DNA of 6,607 nt, from NCBI GenBank assembly GCA_012517485.1, contig JAAYUT010000234.1, positions 1 through 6,607 on the forward strand, given 5' to 3'. The position numbers and the translations under genes were made by a program. Shown one piece after another: positions 6,072 to 6,607 of the stretch (the stretch's first letter is position 1; every line of letters starts with the position of its first letter). Under the pieces are notes generated by a model that saw nothing but the letters and a program-made list of their open reading frames with translations, had not been told where the DNA came from and did no database searches. The DNA is from Candidatus Atribacter fermentans (GTDB taxonomy: Bacteria; Atribacterota; Atribacteria; Atribacterales; Atribacteraceae).

Positions 6072-6088
6072 CCAGGATGAGATCCTGG
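6072..6088 (+). other. perfect 7-bp hairpin upstream of pilT
   Basis: CCAGGAT (6072-6078) and ATCCTGG (6082-6088) are exact complements around a GAG loop, starting a few bases after the stem-loop cluster. Only TTGGTT follows, so it lacks the T tract of a standard intrinsic terminator. It lies 72 bp before the pilT start and could belong to the pilT leader or to the end of the repeat island. Confidence 0.45.
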
Positions 6089-6147
6089 TTGGTTGCTCTA
6101 AAAGAATTACCTTTAAAAAACGGTTCGGTATTTTCATGAAAGATGTA

Positions 6148-6154
6148 AGGAAGG
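6148..6154 (+). promoter_or_regulatory. strong Shine-Dalgarno of pilT
   Basis: AGGAAGG ends 6 nt before ATG 6161, which opens a frame with PilT homology from its first codons. This fixes the start. Confidence 0.85.
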
Positions 6155-6160
6155 ATTAAA

Positions 6161-6607
6161 ATGGATTGGGATGTGCCTGAGCTTCTTAAAAGAGTTGTAG
6201 ATAGCAAAGGATCAGACTTGCATATTACGGTTGGGTTGCCTCCAGTGATACGAATCGATGGGAAGCTAATAAAAACCGATTTACCAGTTTTAAAGCCGGC
6301 AGATACTGAATATATCGCTCGGTTTATTGTTGGTGAAAACGACCGCTGGGAACAATTTCTAAAAAATAATGAACTTGACCTTTCAATCAGTCTCACCCAA
6401 ACTGGTCGTTTCCGTGTCAATGTTTACCGACAGCGTGGATCTTGCGGGTTAGTGCTTCGAGCTTTAAGTTATATCATCCCTTCTATGGAAGAGCTTCAAC
6501 TCCCTAAAGAAACATTAATCAAATTAGCGGCACTTCCTCGTGGCCTCATTTTAGTAACCGGACCAACTGGGAGTGGAAAATCCACTTCACTTGCATCGAT
6601 GATTGAC
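6161..6607 (+). CDS. pilT: type IV pilus twitching-motility ATPase PilT, N-terminal part (3' truncated by window edge)
   Basis: Hexameric cytoplasmic ATPase that powers pilus retraction, opposing PilB. The first 149 residues are visible, of roughly 340-370 expected; the frame is open to the last base. The N-terminal PAS-like domain shows the PilT signature GSDLHITVGLPPVIRIDG (17-34), then ELDLSIS (71-77) and GRFRVNVYRQRG (82-93). The approach to the ATPase core is IPSMEELQLP (106-115), then PRGLILVTGPTGSGKSTSLASMID (126-149) with Walker A GPTGSGKS at 134-141. Walker B, the His box and the AIRNLIRE-type C-terminal motif lie outside the window. The absence of an MshEN domain and the short N-terminus distinguish it from PilB. 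It starts 785 bp after pilB with its own strong ribosome-binding site, so despite shared orientation it may be transcribed from a promoter within the spacer. Confidence 0.95.
   Translation, partial: MDWDVPELLKRVVDSKGSDLHITVGLPPVIRIDGKLIKTDLPVLKPADTEYIARFIVGENDRWEQFLKNNELDLSISLTQTGRFRVNVYRQRGSCGLVLRALSYIIPSMEELQLPKETLIKLAALPRGLILVTGPTGSGKSTSLASMID

Larger units (their letters stand above)
5376..6160. other. 785-bp non-coding, repeat-rich spacer between pilB and pilT
   Basis: No convincing protein gene or RNA gene is seen here. The first 85 bases are AT-rich and include a small ACTTTT/AAAAGT hairpin (5404-5418) without a T tract. Then come an isolated degenerate stem-loop repeat (5465-5489), an ATTGCGAGGAG-type repeat (5561-5598), a 12-bp perfect palindrome ATTTTATAAAAT (5599-5610), a GTGAACC tandem pair (5627-5640), a G/C-run inverted element (5715-5808), a stem-loop cluster (5901-6067) and a 7-bp-stem hairpin (6072-6088). 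A promoter for pilT probably lies here or pilT is read from upstream, but I could not identify a good -35/-10 pair. Composition shifts sharply along the spacer, from AT-rich to runs of C and G, unlike the coding DNA on either side. Confidence 0.85.

Noticed and set aside
5799..6080. 93-codon + strand open frame in the pilB-pilT spacer
   Set aside because: It runs through the stem-loop repeats, giving low-complexity Lys/Glu-rich protein (KGEEKKEKKA); it has no recognisable domain and no good ribosome-binding site.
5814..6137. 107-codon minus strand open frame
   Set aside because: Antisense of the same repeats; its Phe/Leu/Ser-rich stretches are the complement of the purine spacers.
6040..6420. 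126-codon minus strand open frame
   Set aside because: Overlaps the pilT start antisense, and pilT is clearly coding on the + strand.

Overview
The window is a stretch of low-GC bacterial chromosome, about 40% G+C by eye. It carries a compact run of housekeeping genes that leads into type IV pilus motor genes, all on the + strand. In order: the 3' end of alaS (alanyl-tRNA synthetase), ruvX/yqgF (Holliday-junction resolvase/rRNA-processing nuclease family), mltG (endolytic murein transglycosylase), a YqeG-type HAD phosphatase, aroE (shikimate dehydrogenase), pilB/gspE (pilus extension ATPase) and the first 149 codons of pilT (pilus retraction ATPase), which runs off the right edge.

From ruvX to aroE the genes are translationally coupled: ATGA overlaps at ruvX/mltG and mltG/yqeG, then a 22-bp overlap at yqeG/aroE. 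pilB follows aroE after 41 bp with a strong Shine-Dalgarno. I see no convincing terminator between 868 and 5375, so ruvX-mltG-yqeG-aroE-pilB reads as one operon. alaS may feed into it across a 92-bp gap that contains one small hairpin.

The only large non-coding stretch is 5376-6160, between pilB and pilT. It is packed with unrelated small palindromic repeats: an 'ATTGCGAGGAGCG'-type repeat, a 94-bp G/C-run element with nested hairpins and matching ends, a cluster of about four 'CTTCTCCC...GGGAGAAGG' stem-loops with purine-rich spacers, one isolated degenerate relative of that cluster, and a separate 7-bp-stem hairpin before pilT. The repeats resemble families scattered through intergenic DNA of many environmental bacterial genomes. 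No gene is convincing there.

Organism: the alaS-ruvX-mltG order and the yqeG-aroE linkage recall Bacillota gene order (alaS-yrzL-yrrK-yrzB-yrrL and yqeG-yqeH-aroE in Bacillus), but the small genes between them are absent. AroE next to PilB/PilT is also seen in some Clostridia-like and early-branching lineages. With the low GC and repeat-rich spacer, I would guess an uncultured anaerobe such as Atribacterota or a relative (Synergistota or a deep Bacillota are alternatives). This is a low-confidence inference from gene order, not a measured assignment.

The gene set joins translation (AlaS), RNA/DNA processing (RuvX), cell-wall synthesis (MltG), aromatic amino-acid synthesis (AroE) and surface motility (PilB/PilT). 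I see no defence system, mobile gene or novel enzyme cassette. The most interesting material is the repeat island and the apparent cyclic-di-GMP-binding N-terminus of PilB.
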